Counted from the first letter of the stretch, positions 1 to 7,144 are shown. The stretch is 8,718 nt of DNA from Lachnospiraceae bacterium (GCA_017444545.1 JAFSWJ010000341.1:1-8718); one strand, 5' to 3'. Program-made: numbers and translations. Notes: generated from the sequence alone by a model not told the origin.

Positions 1-2
1 GC

Positions 3-2252
3 AGTGCCGGTAAGGTGATCCTGCCCAAAAACCTTGATAAAGACCATCTGATGCCTTTCCTGTTTATGGCGGCAGAGGTTAAAGATGTTTATTTCCCGGG
101 CAGTAAAGAGGAATGGCAGGCTCTTGAGGACAGCTTCAGGAACATAGGCGATGAAGGGAAGCTTGAGATAATGAAAGCAATGTTCCCTATAATGGGAGCA
201 GAATGGAAAGATCCTGAAACAGAGGAAGCCAGGCAGGATTTGATTGGCATGTATGATAGGCAGTTCGGCTCGTTGACTCTCCTTGATTATAATATGGTTG
301 AAGACACGGGGGAGATGCTCTCTGCCAATTTAATCTGCGACTACCGCGAGGACCTGTCGGACAAGGGCTATGAGATCCTCGACATCCCGGAGCAGACCTG
401 GACCGGAAATTCCGTGGAGCCCGAGATCACCGTCAGCAATGCAGACGGCATTCTCTATCCAGGCTGCTACAGCGTGGAGTACAAAAACAATACCGGCGCC
501 GGAACCGGCAGTGTTACTGTCAAGGGCAGGGGCAGATATATCCTGTCTCTTTCAAAGTCTTTTGTGATCAAAGGATCAGGCGGGGGAAGTGAGCCTGCAA
601 AGCAGGATGAAGAGGGGCCTGAATTTATAAAGGAAGAAAAAAAGGATGCATCCGGAAATGAAGTCACCATCATTTCAGTCAGCGGAACTCAGGTGGAGGA
701 AGTGGTAAAGGATCCGGAAAGCGGCAAGGAGACCGTTAGATCCGTAGTCTGGATAGACGGACTTGAAAAAGCCTATACATATACCGGTGCCGCCATCAGG
801 CCCTCCTTCCATGTCTATGACGGTTCGAGAAGGCTTGCCGAAAAGACCGATTATACCGTTTCCTACAAGGATAATAAGGACGTCGGAAAGGCGGAGATAA
901 CCATAAAGTTCAAGGGCAGCTATAAGTCCGAAAAGCCGGAGACTGCCGGGTTTGAGATAAAGCCTGCGGTGTTCGGAAAGGATATCATAGCGCACGAGCT
1001 TGGAGCCGTGGCCGGTAAAAAAGCGCAAAAGCCTGTGCCGGTGCTGACCTGGGCTTTGACCGGAAAGACTCTGAACAGTAAGTATTATGACGTTTCCTAT
1101 GAGCCTTCCGAGGTGAAGGATGCGGGAGTATACAAAGCTTTTATTATCCCGAAGAGAGGGAATGCTGATTTCACCGGAAGGGCAGAGGCACTTATTATGC
1201 TGACGGACAAGAGCAGGCTGCTTTCAAATGCGAAGGTGAATTATGACAAAAAGCACTATGGATATACCGGAAAGGCCATTGTGCCGGAATACACGCTGAC
1301 TCTTGACGGAAAGGAGCTGAAGGAGGGCACGGACTTCGAGAGGGTTGGCATCTATGAAAATACCGAGCCCGGGACTGCGACAGTGATCTTTGAGGCCGTA
1401 AGCGGCAATGCCAAAGGGATCGCGGGCAGCAAAACTTCTACTTTCAAGATCAGCGGAAAGAGAGAGCTGAAGGAAGGAGCAGGGTTTGAGTTTTCATACA
1501 GTGAAAGCGTACTTTTTGCAAAGGGCGGCGCAAGGCCCGCTGTCATGGTTTACGACAGGGAAAGAGGTGTCCGGCTGAAGGAGGGCGTTGATTATACCCT
1601 TTCGTATTCGAAGAACAAGTCTGTGACGAACGGTGAAAAGACTGCAATGGTAAAGGTGAAGGGCAAGGGAAATTACAAAGGGACCGTGGACCTGAAATTT
1701 GCAGTGGAGAAGCAGAGTCTGGCGGCGCTTGTCGAAAATATCGCCGTGGCTGACCAGTTTGTTTCCAGAAAGAAACTGAAGAAGCCTTCCGTGACGGTAA
1801 CTGATCTTGACGGAAAGAAGCTGAAGTCCGGGACTGATTTTTCTGTCGTAAAGGCGGATGATCAGGCTGCCGGGAATACCGATGAAAGGGGAGAGGTTTT
1901 TGTGACCCTGAAGGGCAGGGGAAATTATAAGGATGAGGAAGTGATGGTTTCCTTCCGGTATACCGGGGTTGTATCTGCAAATCTGGCAAAAGCAAAGACT
2001 GCAGGAAAGATCGGTGACCGGATCTACACAGGAAAGGCCATTAAGCTTTCAAACGAGGATCTTGCGGGAGTGCTCCGGTCGGGTTCGACGGTTCTTGTTC
2101 CGGGAAAGGATTTCAGGGTAAGGAGCTATTCAAACAACATAAAGAAGGGCACCGCAAAGGTGACACTTCAGGGCATCGGCGCCTATGCCGGCAAAAAAAC
2201 CGTGACATTTAAAATAGTGGTAAAACCGGTGGACTATAAAGGATCAATATAA
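3..2252 (+). CDS. Large cell-surface/secreted protein, C-terminal part (LRR tail plus Ig-like YTG repeats), 5' end outside window
   Basis: The frame is open from base 3 with no stop before it, so the GTG at 15 is probably internal and the gene begins upstream. 749 residues are visible. Residues 1-45 contain a LPKNL segment followed by DVYFPGSKEEWQAL, which resembles the end of BspA-type LRR_5 leucine-rich repeats. From about residue 120 there are about seven divergent repeats of 70-85 residues (roughly 120-190, 245-320, 322-402, 405-484, 488-569, 570-652, 655-740). Each follows a pattern of YTGKAIxP, a DGKxLKxGxDY turn, a GTAxVTxKGxGNYxG strand pair and a final FxI. An acidic, glycine-rich linker (about 190-245) separates repeats one and two. 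These beta-rich repeats are typical of Clostridia surface proteins and probably form a stalk or binding region. There is no LPXTG motif, SLH domain or terminal membrane anchor, so attachment, if any, lies upstream. The ligand is unknown. Confidence 0.8.
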   Translation, partial: SAGKVILPKNLDKDHLMPFLFMAAEVKDVYFPGSKEEWQALEDSFRNIGDEGKLEIMKAMFPIMGAEWKDPETEEARQDLIGMYDRQFGSLTLLDYNMVEDTGEMLSANLICDYREDLSDKGYEILDIPEQTWTGNSVEPEITVSNADGILYPGCYSVEYKNNTGAGTGSVTVKGRGRYILSLSKSFVIKGSGGGSEPAKQDEEGPEFIKEEKKDASGNEVTIISVSGTQVEEVVKDPESGKETVRSVVWIDGLEKAYTYTGAAIRPSFHVYDGSRRLAEKTDYTVSYKDNKDVGKAEITIKFKGSYKSEKPETAGFEIKPAVFGKDIIAHELGAVAGKKAQKPVPVLTWALTGKTLNSKYYDVSYEPSEVKDAGVYKAFIIPKRGNADFTGRAEALIMLTDKSRLLSNAKVNYDKKHYGYTGKAIVPEYTLTLDGKELKEGTDFERVGIYENTEPGTATVIFEAVSGNAKGIAGSKTSTFKISGKRELKEGAGFEFSYSESVLFAKGGARPAVMVYDRERGVRLKEGVDYTLSYSKNKSVTNGEKTAMVKVKGKGNYKGTVDLKFAVEKQSLAALVENIAVADQFVSRKKLKKPSVTVTDLDGKKLKSGTDFSVVKADDQAAGNTDERGEVFVTLKGRGNYKDEEVMVSFRYTGVVSANLAKAKTAGKIGDRIYTGKAIKLSNEDLAGVLRSGSTVLVPGKDFRVRSYSNNIKKGTAKVTLQGIGAYAGKKTVTFKIVVKPVDYKGSI

Positions 2253-2263
2253 TAACACATGTG

Positions 2264-2357
2264 TGGGACAGGGGACGTTTCTCTGTCCCAATTTTATGTC
2301 AAACGATTTTTGGGACAGGGGACGTATCTCTGTCCCATTTTTATGTCAACCGATTTT
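2264..2357 (+). repeat. Tandem pair of palindromic repeat units (47-bp period)
   Basis: Two direct copies of a 47-bp unit, 2264-2310 and 2311-2357, lie directly after the surface-protein stop codon. Each starts with the 27-bp imperfect palindrome (2264-2290 and 2311-2337; arms TGGGACAG and CTGTCCCA) followed by TTTTATGTCAAMCGATTTT. The copies differ at only a few positions, including GTTTC versus GTATC in the palindrome core. In RNA each palindrome can form a stem of at least 8 bp followed by a short T-rich stretch, so they could also end transcription of the upstream gene. That last point is inference. Confidence 0.9.
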
Positions 2358-2387
2358 TTTGAAGTGGTGTCTGTTCGACTGTGATTT

Positions 2388-2429
2388 TTTTTATTATAAT
2401 AAAAACCAACCGGAACAGGTTTTTATTAT
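2388..2429 (+). promoter_or_regulatory. Rubrerythrin promoter with AT-rich palindromic operator candidate
   Basis: A perfect -10 hexamer TATAAT is at 2395-2400, with no convincing -35 box. It sits inside a perfect 18-bp palindrome (2388-2405, TTTTTATTATAATAAAAA). The half-site recurs at 2420-2429, giving a second inverted repeat (2396-2407 with 2418-2429, 12 bp arms and 10-nt spacer). Three copies of TTTTTATTAT around a -10 box look like an operator. Rubrerythrin genes of clostridia are commonly under PerR-type peroxide control, but this palindrome is not a clean 7-1-7 PerR box, so the regulator is unknown. Confidence 0.55.
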
Positions 2430-2446
2430 TTGAAAGGAGAAAAGAT

Positions 2447-3001
2447 ATGGCAAATCTTGACAGGAATCCGAAGCTTAAGGGAACACAGACCGAAAAGAAT
2501 CTGCAGGAGGCTTTTGCAGGTGAATCTCAGGCGCGTAATAAATACACATACTTTGCATCAAAGGCTAAAAAGGACGGCTACGTGCAGATAAGCAATCTGT
2601 TTCTTGAGACCGCGGAGAATGAAAAGGAGCACGCAAAGCTCTGGTACAAGATCCTCTGCGGAATCGGCGATACGGTGCAGAACCTCAAAGATGCCGCTGA
2701 CGGCGAGGCTCATGAATGGAAGGAGATGTACCCTTCGTTTGCCAAAACAGCGCGCGAGGAGGGATTTGATGACATTGCCGAGATCTTTGAGCAGGTGGCA
2801 GCCATCGAAAAGGAGCATGAGGAGCGTTACAGAAAGCTGCTCAAAAATATAGAGGACGGGATCGTTTTCTCCAGAGACGGTGACATGATCTGGCAATGCG
2901 CAAACTGCGGACATATCGTGGTGGGGCCAAAGGCACCCGAGACCTGCCCGGTCTGCAATCATCCCCAGAGCTACTTCCAGGTCAAGGCGGAAAACTACTG
3001 A
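2447..3001 (+). CDS. rbr: Rubrerythrin
   Basis: This 184-residue protein is a full-length rubrerythrin, a cytoplasmic non-haem iron protein that reduces hydrogen peroxide in anaerobes using electrons from NAD(P)H via rubredoxin-type carriers. The N-terminal ferritin-like four-helix domain (about 12-138) carries the diiron ligands seen in the family: E26 in FAGESQAR, the E59-x-x-H62 motif, E87 and E90 in DGEAHEW, and E121-x-x-H124. The C-terminal rubredoxin-like domain (148-184) has the two Cys pairs C151-x-x-C154 and C167-x-x-C170 for the FeS4 centre. Start: the ATG at 2447 follows AAAGGAGA (2434-2441) and gives the family's usual N-terminus. An in-frame ATG at 2381 lies upstream of the -10 box and is rejected. 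The gene appears monocistronic, flanked by palindromic repeats on both sides. Confidence 0.96.
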   Translation: MANLDRNPKLKGTQTEKNLQEAFAGESQARNKYTYFASKAKKDGYVQISNLFLETAENEKEHAKLWYKILCGIGDTVQNLKDAADGEAHEWKEMYPSFAKTAREEGFDDIAEIFEQVAAIEKEHEERYRKLLKNIEDGIVFSRDGDMIWQCANCGHIVVGPKAPETCPVCNHPQSYFQVKAENY

Positions 3002-3010
3002 TGTTATTGT

Positions 3011-3157
3011 TGTGGGACAGGGTGGGACAGGGGACGTATCTCTGTCCCACATTTATGTAAATTTGTGTTATAGTGGTATTTTTGCGGGATACGGGTTGTT
3101 TTGGTTGACATAAAACTGGGACAGAGAAACGTCCCCTGTCCCATGCCCTGTCCCACA
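3011..3157. repeat. Composite inverted-pair palindromic repeat (121-bp core element)
   Basis: Two 27-bp palindromic units in opposite orientation, 3023-3049 (+) and 3117-3143 (-), enclose a 67-bp spacer. Their tails (TTATGTAAA after the left one, TTGACATAA before the right one) face inward. Outside each arm is an extra partial arm: TGGGACAGGG at 3013-3022 and its complement GCCCTGTCCCA at 3145-3155, so the inverted repeat runs to about 3011 and 3157. It fills nearly all of the gap between rubrerythrin and the decarboxylase gene and ends just before the latter's Shine-Dalgarno site. Confidence 0.9.
3066..3074 (+). promoter_or_regulatory. Possible extended -10 promoter for the decarboxylase gene
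   Basis: TGTTATAGT matches an extended -10 element (TGn followed by TATAGT, 5 of 6 to TATAAT). There is no recognisable -35 box at the usual distance. It lies in the spacer of the inverted-pair repeat and would give a leader of about 90 nt that includes the right-hand repeat hairpin. Confidence 0.35.
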
Positions 3158-3172
3158 TGAGAGGTGATGAAA

Positions 3173-4345
3173 ATGAATGCTGACAACAACAACGGTATCG
3201 ATCTTAGTGAGGCGAGACTCGATGATTTCATGGCATCCATAATATCGAAAAAATCACGGGATTTCGGTTATCCCATAAACAGAAAAAGTCTTCTGATCGG
3301 ATTTTACAGATGGCTGTGGGGAAGCGGTATGAACCTGAACATGCTCAACAATGCGGGCGATCCCTTTGACGGTCAGGAGCATACGATCCCGAATACATTT
3401 GAGTTTGAACGGGAGGTCGTGCAGTATTTTGCGTCGCTCTATGGATTTGAACAGGATAATGTCTGGGGGATGGTGACCTTCAGCGGCACAGACGGCAATA
3501 ACCACGGCATATATTTCGGCTCAAAATATCTTGAAAAAAAGACGGGCAAAAAGCCTGTCATGTATGTGTCGGATGCGGCGCATTATTCCAGCAAGCGGCT
3601 TGCGGATCTTCAAAATCTGGATCTTCGGGTGATCCCTTCGGATGTGCACGGGCGAATGATCGTGGAGGAGTTTGAAAAGGCTCTTGTAAAGGACAGGCCG
3701 GCCCTTGTGGTCTATGCCCTCGGCACAACCTTCAAGGGAGGGTGTGATGATCAGGATGCCCTCAATGCGGTGCTTGAAAAGTATCCTGACATCACGGTCT
3801 ACCGTCACATGGATGCCGCTCTCTTCGGCGGATATCTGCCGCATACAAAGTACAGGGATTTTGTTAATACAAACGTCCACCCCTTTGATTCCATAGCCAT
3901 CAGCGGTCACAAGTTCTTCGGGACGGATGAACCCGCCGGCGTTTTTATTACATCTATGGAAGTCAGGAAAAATCAGAATCCGGTGGAGGTTTCATATCTC
4001 AATGCGGACATGCCCATGATAAGCTGCTCGCGCTCGGCCGTGTCGCCGCTGAAGCTGTGGTGGATCATCAATCATACGAGCAAAGAGGAGTTTGAGGAAT
4101 ACTCGTCGGGGATGCTTGAGGTGGCAGAGTGGCTTAAAGAAGAGCTTGAAAAGATCGGCTGGCCGGTGTGGCTTGAGCCCATGTCGAATACGGTGTATTT
4201 CAGGCGCCCGCCGGTGGATGTCGTAAAGAAGTATGATCTGGCACCCGACTTTGATGACAGGCTGGGAGGAGAGCTTTCACATATCGTGGTGATGCAGCAT
4301 GTGAAAAAGGAAAAACTGCAGGAGTTCATAGATGATCTGAAATAG
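3173..4345 (+). CDS. PLP-dependent group II amino-acid decarboxylase, histidine decarboxylase-like
   Basis: The 390-residue protein has the fold-type I pattern of group II PLP decarboxylases, close to the short PLP-dependent histidine decarboxylases (such as the Morganella type) in length and motif order. Visible motifs: SGTDGNNHG (104-112, cofactor phosphate region), DAAHYS (135-140) with H137 as the residue expected to stack on the PLP ring, HMDAALFG (212-219) with D214 expected to pair with the pyridine nitrogen, and SGHKFFG (245-251) with K247 as the Schiff-base lysine. All key residues are present, so the enzyme should be active. Substrate is uncertain: histidine to histamine is the best guess, but another amino acid is possible. 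Start: AGAGGTG at 3160-3166 is 6 nt from the ATG at 3173; GTG 3164 and ATG 3167 overlap or abut this site. No antiporter or partner gene adjoins it, unlike typical acid-stress decarboxylase operons. Confidence 0.75.
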   Translation: MNADNNNGIDLSEARLDDFMASIISKKSRDFGYPINRKSLLIGFYRWLWGSGMNLNMLNNAGDPFDGQEHTIPNTFEFEREVVQYFASLYGFEQDNVWGMVTFSGTDGNNHGIYFGSKYLEKKTGKKPVMYVSDAAHYSSKRLADLQNLDLRVIPSDVHGRMIVEEFEKALVKDRPALVVYALGTTFKGGCDDQDALNAVLEKYPDITVYRHMDAALFGGYLPHTKYRDFVNTNVHPFDSIAISGHKFFGTDEPAGVFITSMEVRKNQNPVEVSYLNADMPMISCSRSAVSPLKLWWIINHTSKEEFEEYSSGMLEVAEWLKEELEKIGWPVWLEPMSNTVYFRRPPVDVVKKYDLAPDFDDRLGGELSHIVVMQHVKKEKLQEFIDDLK

Positions 4346-4356
4346 ATAACAGGTAT

Positions 4357-4451
4357 GTATCAGAGGGACGGTTCTCTGTGACGGGTTTTGTTTTTCAGGG
4401 CGTGAAACGCTGATGAAATCAGGCGTCACATAGAACCGTCCCTCTGTGACG
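4357..4451. repeat. Divergent-subfamily inverted repeat with hairpin-rich loop
   Basis: The left copy (4357-4383, core CAGAGGGACGGTTCTCTGTG) and right copy (4424-4450, reverse complement type, TAGAACCGTCCCTCTGTG) pair over 27 bp with three mismatches; 23 bp of this stem have one mismatch. The 40-bp loop holds two adjacent small hairpins, GCGT-GAA-ACGC (4400-4410) and CTGAT-GAA-ATCAG (4410-4422). The core GGGACGGTTCTCTGT is related to the main family's GGGACGTTTCTCTGT, but the outer arms are GTCACAG rather than TGGGACAG. The element fills the gap after the decarboxylase gene and could also terminate its transcript, although no long T run follows. Confidence 0.85.
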
Positions 4452-4474
4452 TTCCGTTGATTTAGTGGTATAAT
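4446..4474 (+). promoter_or_regulatory. Promoter of the lipoprotein gene
   Basis: An extended -10 element TGGTATAAT (4466-4474) has a perfect TATAAT at 4469-4474. At a 17-nt spacing the -35 position is GTGACG (4446-4451), which matches TTGACA at four of six bases and is supplied by the outer arm of the adjoining repeat. GAGGAGG (4491-4497) is the Shine-Dalgarno site, 7 nt before the ATG at 4505. Confidence 0.7.
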
Positions 4475-4504
4475 CTATTAAATGTGTAATGAGGAGGCAG
4501 GAAG

Positions 4505-5734
4505 ATGAAAAAGAAGATAATGTGTATTGTAACCGCGGCGATGATGGCAGCTGTGCTGCTGGCAGGATGCGGAGGAAACAGATCCGGCGGCACGGAAACT
4601 CAGTCTGAAACGCAGAAGCCTGCAGAGGAGCCTGCAGCAGAGAAGCCGGCAGCAGAGGAGCCTGCGAAGGAGCCAACCGCCGCATATGATGCGGCTTCAT
4701 TTGACGCAAAGGAGGTCTACACTCCGGAGGAGCATCAGGTGACTACGGTATATGAAGGATGCGAGACCTTCACACAAATGCTTGACAGAGAGGAGAATAA
4801 AGGCAAAGGCTACGTCAATGCCAGGATCGGGGATCAGGATGTTTTGCTGGTCGCTGATCAGACCTACGAGTATGAACCCGGGAAAAATGCGGCCATAGAT
4901 GCGGAGATCTTTTATTATACGGATGAGGGACCTGCATATATGGACTATGTGGAGGCAGGCGGGACGGCGTATCCGCTGACCGTGAAGGATGGCCTGCTCT
5001 ATGTGGGCGGCAATCATTTCATGATCAAGTACACGATAAAGGGGGACAGGCTGGATGTGTCCGAGGAGGTGTACGTACAGTATAATGAGAACGGGGATGC
5101 ATCATACTACTACAGGACCGGAGACTCCGCTTTTGCGGACCATGATGCTTCCGAGGCCGAGGCTGCTTTTGAAAGGATGTTCGGAGAGCTTGATGAGGAG
5201 AGCGTCCTGTTTTTTGACATCATCGGCGGCGGGGCGGCAGAGCTTCCGAGGTATGAGTATCCGGAGGATGATGCTGTTCTTTCGGCGATAAGCGATTACA
5301 TGACAAATGAGATCTCGCAGGACTATGAGCCTGCGGGGGTTTCCATCCCGGGACTCGATCTGGTTGACCGGGATGACACAGATCCGGAGGATGTGAAGGT
5401 ATGGGGATATTTTTCCGTGTGGAATTATGATGCCGACGGGGATATCCTGAAGATGTCATCGGGCGGTGCGTATCCGGGGCTCTTTCATGTGAAGGATAAT
5501 AAAGACGGCACGGCTTCCGTCATATCCTTTGACCGGGTTGCGGATGGTTCTGATTATACTCCCAGTGCAAAAAAGATCTTTGGCGACAGATATGAGAAGT
5601 TTGAAAAGCTGTCATCGGATGATGAGGCAAGGGAAAAGGCGAGGAAGGAAACGATCAAAAGATATGTTGAAGACAACGGACTGAACATCAGTGCATATCA
5701 GGATCCGGGCTGGGATCCCGTAAAGCTTCAATAA
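4505..5734 (+). CDS. Secreted lipoprotein of unknown function
   Basis: The 409-residue protein begins with a lipoprotein signal peptide: KKK, a hydrophobic stretch and lipobox LLAGC with the lipidated Cys at residue 22, so it should be anchored to the outer face of the membrane. Residues 30-60 are a low-complexity E/P/A/K linker with an imperfect EEPA-type repeat, encoded partly by a 30-bp DNA duplication (14 identical bases at 4622-4635 and 4652-4665). The rest is acidic and probably beta-rich. Residues about 78-205 contain repeated Y/V/T strands, and about 255-409 form a second region with VKVWGYFSVWNYD (298-310), GGAYPGLFHVKD (320-331) and a charged helix near 370-390, ending in a YQDPGWDPVKL segment. 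The second region recalls uncharacterised Lachnospiraceae lipoproteins, but I cannot name a family. No catalytic motif is evident. Strong GAGGAGG ribosome site; own promoter. Confidence 0.85.
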   Translation: MKKKIMCIVTAAMMAAVLLAGCGGNRSGGTETQSETQKPAEEPAAEKPAAEEPAKEPTAAYDAASFDAKEVYTPEEHQVTTVYEGCETFTQMLDREENKGKGYVNARIGDQDVLLVADQTYEYEPGKNAAIDAEIFYYTDEGPAYMDYVEAGGTAYPLTVKDGLLYVGGNHFMIKYTIKGDRLDVSEEVYVQYNENGDASYYYRTGDSAFADHDASEAEAAFERMFGELDEESVLFFDIIGGGAAELPRYEYPEDDAVLSAISDYMTNEISQDYEPAGVSIPGLDLVDRDDTDPEDVKVWGYFSVWNYDADGDILKMSSGGAYPGLFHVKDNKDGTASVISFDRVADGSDYTPSAKKIFGDRYEKFEKLSSDDEAREKARKETIKRYVEDNGLNISAYQDPGWDPVKLQ

Positions 5735-5767
5735 TTTTGTCACATTTTTTCTTTTTTGCCGGGGGTG

Positions 5768-5776
5768 TGGTATAAC
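5768..5776 (+). promoter_or_regulatory. Extended -10 promoter immediately before the MATE gene
   Basis: TGGTATAAC (5768-5776) is an extended -10 element with 5 of 6 matches to TATAAT. No good -35 lies 17 nt upstream (TTTCTT). Only seven bases separate it from the ATG at 5784, so transcription would start at or within a base or two of the start codon. Confidence 0.5.
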
Positions 5777-5783
5777 TGTTTTT

Positions 5784-7139
5784 ATGGGGAAGAATGCTGA
5801 AGCACAATTCAAAAAGATGACAACGACTCCCGTGTACAGGCTGGTGCTGCTGCTTGCTATCCCGACGATACTGAGCATGATGGCGACCACCATTTACAAT
5901 CTCGTCGATACCGCCTTTGTGGGGACTTTGGGGACCTCAGCCAGCGGCGCGGTGGGAGTTGTTTTCGGATTTATGTCGATACTGCAGGCCTTTGGTTTCA
6001 TGTTCGGCCAGGGCGGAGGAAGCCTGCTTTCAAGAAAACTTGGCGCAAAGGATACGGATGCGGCAAGCCGGAGCGCATCGACCGGCTTTGCCGCTTCGTT
6101 TTGCTGCGGAGCGGTCATCGCGGTTTTTGGGTTCGTTTTTGAGGACAGGCTCATCAGGCTCCTTGGCAGCACCGATACCATCGCACCCTACGCAAAGGAT
6201 TATCTGAAATATATTATGCTGGTGGGACCGTTCTGTTCGTCGAGCTTTACATTAAATAATTTGCTCCGCTACGAGGGCAGGGCGAAGCTTGGCATGATAG
6301 GTCTGCTTTCCGGAGGGATCCTGAACATAGGCGGAGATGCGCTTTTCATCTTCGGATTAAACATGGGGATAGCCGGAGCGGGGCTTTCCACCGCGATCTC
6401 GCAGGTCATCAGCTTCCTGCTGCTGCTTTTCATGTTTCTTTCCGGAAAGACCCAGTCGAAGCTGGCGTTTTCAAATATCACTCTCAAAGGAGGTCTCCTC
6501 ATCGAGATCATCGAGATCGGATTTCCGTCTCTTCTGCGGCAGGGTCTGGGAAGCTTTGCGACGATAATGATCAATTTCAAGGCGGCTCAGTATGCTGCGG
6601 ATGCGGGTGTTTCCGCCATGACCATCGTGACCAGGGTTTCATTTTTTCTTTTTGCCATCGCGCTTGGCATCGGGCAGGGCTTTCAGCCGGTATGCGCCTT
6701 TAACTACGGCGCTCACAAATACAAAAGACAGCGTGATGCCTATTGGTTCACTGTCATCATGGCAGAGATCGTACTTGCTGTCCTGACCGTGTTTGCCATG
6801 ATCTTTTCCGGAGGACTGATAAAGATATTCCGGGATGATCCGCAGGTCATCATAATAGGAACAAGGGCGCTTCGCCTCCAGTGCGTCGCCCAGCTTTTCC
6901 TGCCTTACCTCATGGTCACAGAGATGCTGATGCAGTCGAGCGGAAAGAAACTGCCGGCAACGATCCTTTCATCTCTGCGCGGCGGAGTGCTCCTCATTCC
7001 CTTATTATTCATACTTCCGTCGTTACGTGGACTGTACGGCGTCGAGGAGGCACAGCCTTTGTCGTATCTGCTGTCGTTCCCCTTTGCGATACTCATGGCC
7101 AGATGGTTCTTTTCAAAGACACCGAAAACAGATGAATAA
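5784..7139 (+). CDS. MATE-family multidrug/metabolite exporter
   Basis: A 451-residue polytopic inner-membrane protein with about 12 hydrophobic segments in two homologous halves, typical in length for MATE antiporters, which export cationic drugs or metabolites using a Na+ or H+ gradient. Family features: TM1 region LLAIPTILSMMATTIYNLVD (23-42) followed by TAFVGTLG, the GQGGGSLLSRKLGAKD loop (75-90) after TM2, the second-half opening EIGFPSLLRQG (244-254), and GIGQGFQPVCAFNYGA (295-310), a strongly conserved MATE signature. Substrate cannot be read from the sequence. The N-terminus (FKKMTTTPV before TM1) resembles that of related proteins, which supports the ATG at 5784. No Shine-Dalgarno site precedes it; TTTTT is directly upstream. 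The in-frame ATG at 5817 also lacks a good site and would remove the conserved N-terminus. A 49-bp gap without a repeat separates it from the lipoprotein gene, so read-through from there is also possible. Confidence 0.92.
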   Translation: MGKNAEAQFKKMTTTPVYRLVLLLAIPTILSMMATTIYNLVDTAFVGTLGTSASGAVGVVFGFMSILQAFGFMFGQGGGSLLSRKLGAKDTDAASRSASTGFAASFCCGAVIAVFGFVFEDRLIRLLGSTDTIAPYAKDYLKYIMLVGPFCSSSFTLNNLLRYEGRAKLGMIGLLSGGILNIGGDALFIFGLNMGIAGAGLSTAISQVISFLLLLFMFLSGKTQSKLAFSNITLKGGLLIEIIEIGFPSLLRQGLGSFATIMINFKAAQYAADAGVSAMTIVTRVSFFLFAIALGIGQGFQPVCAFNYGAHKYKRQRDAYWFTVIMAEIVLAVLTVFAMIFSGGLIKIFRDDPQVIIIGTRALRLQCVAQLFLPYLMVTEMLMQSSGKKLPATILSSLRGGVLLIPLLFILPSLRGLYGVEEAQPLSYLLSFPFAILMARWFFSKTPKTDE

Positions 7140-7144
7140 AGTGG

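Noticed and set aside
675..1028. Minus-strand frame of 117 codons inside the surface-protein gene
   Set aside because: It is a shadow of the well-supported + strand gene, with no ribosome site and no domain. The same applies to the other minus-strand frames inside genes (for example 1543-1995, 2558-3052, 3521-3910, 7570-7965).
2264..2357. CRISPR-like array
   Set aside because: The copies are palindromes in mixed orientation spread over intergenic gaps, with no regular series of unique spacers and no cas genes. Only two adjacent copies occur here, and their separating sequence is itself repeated.
2381..2446. Upstream in-frame ATG extending rubrerythrin by 22 residues
   Set aside because: It lies upstream of the -10 box and inside the operator palindrome, has no Shine-Dalgarno site, and the family N-terminus matches the ATG at 2447, which has AAAGGAGA.
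3105..3110. TTGACA as a -35 box in the right repeat tail
   Set aside because: No -10-like sequence lies at 16-18 nt downstream (the position falls on AACGTC in the palindrome). The hexamer is explained by the conserved repeat tail.
5735..5783. Intrinsic terminator between the lipoprotein and MATE genes
   Set aside because: There is a T-rich stretch (5745-5757) but no GC-rich stem before it in the gap; GGGATCCC near 5713-5720 is in coding sequence and short.
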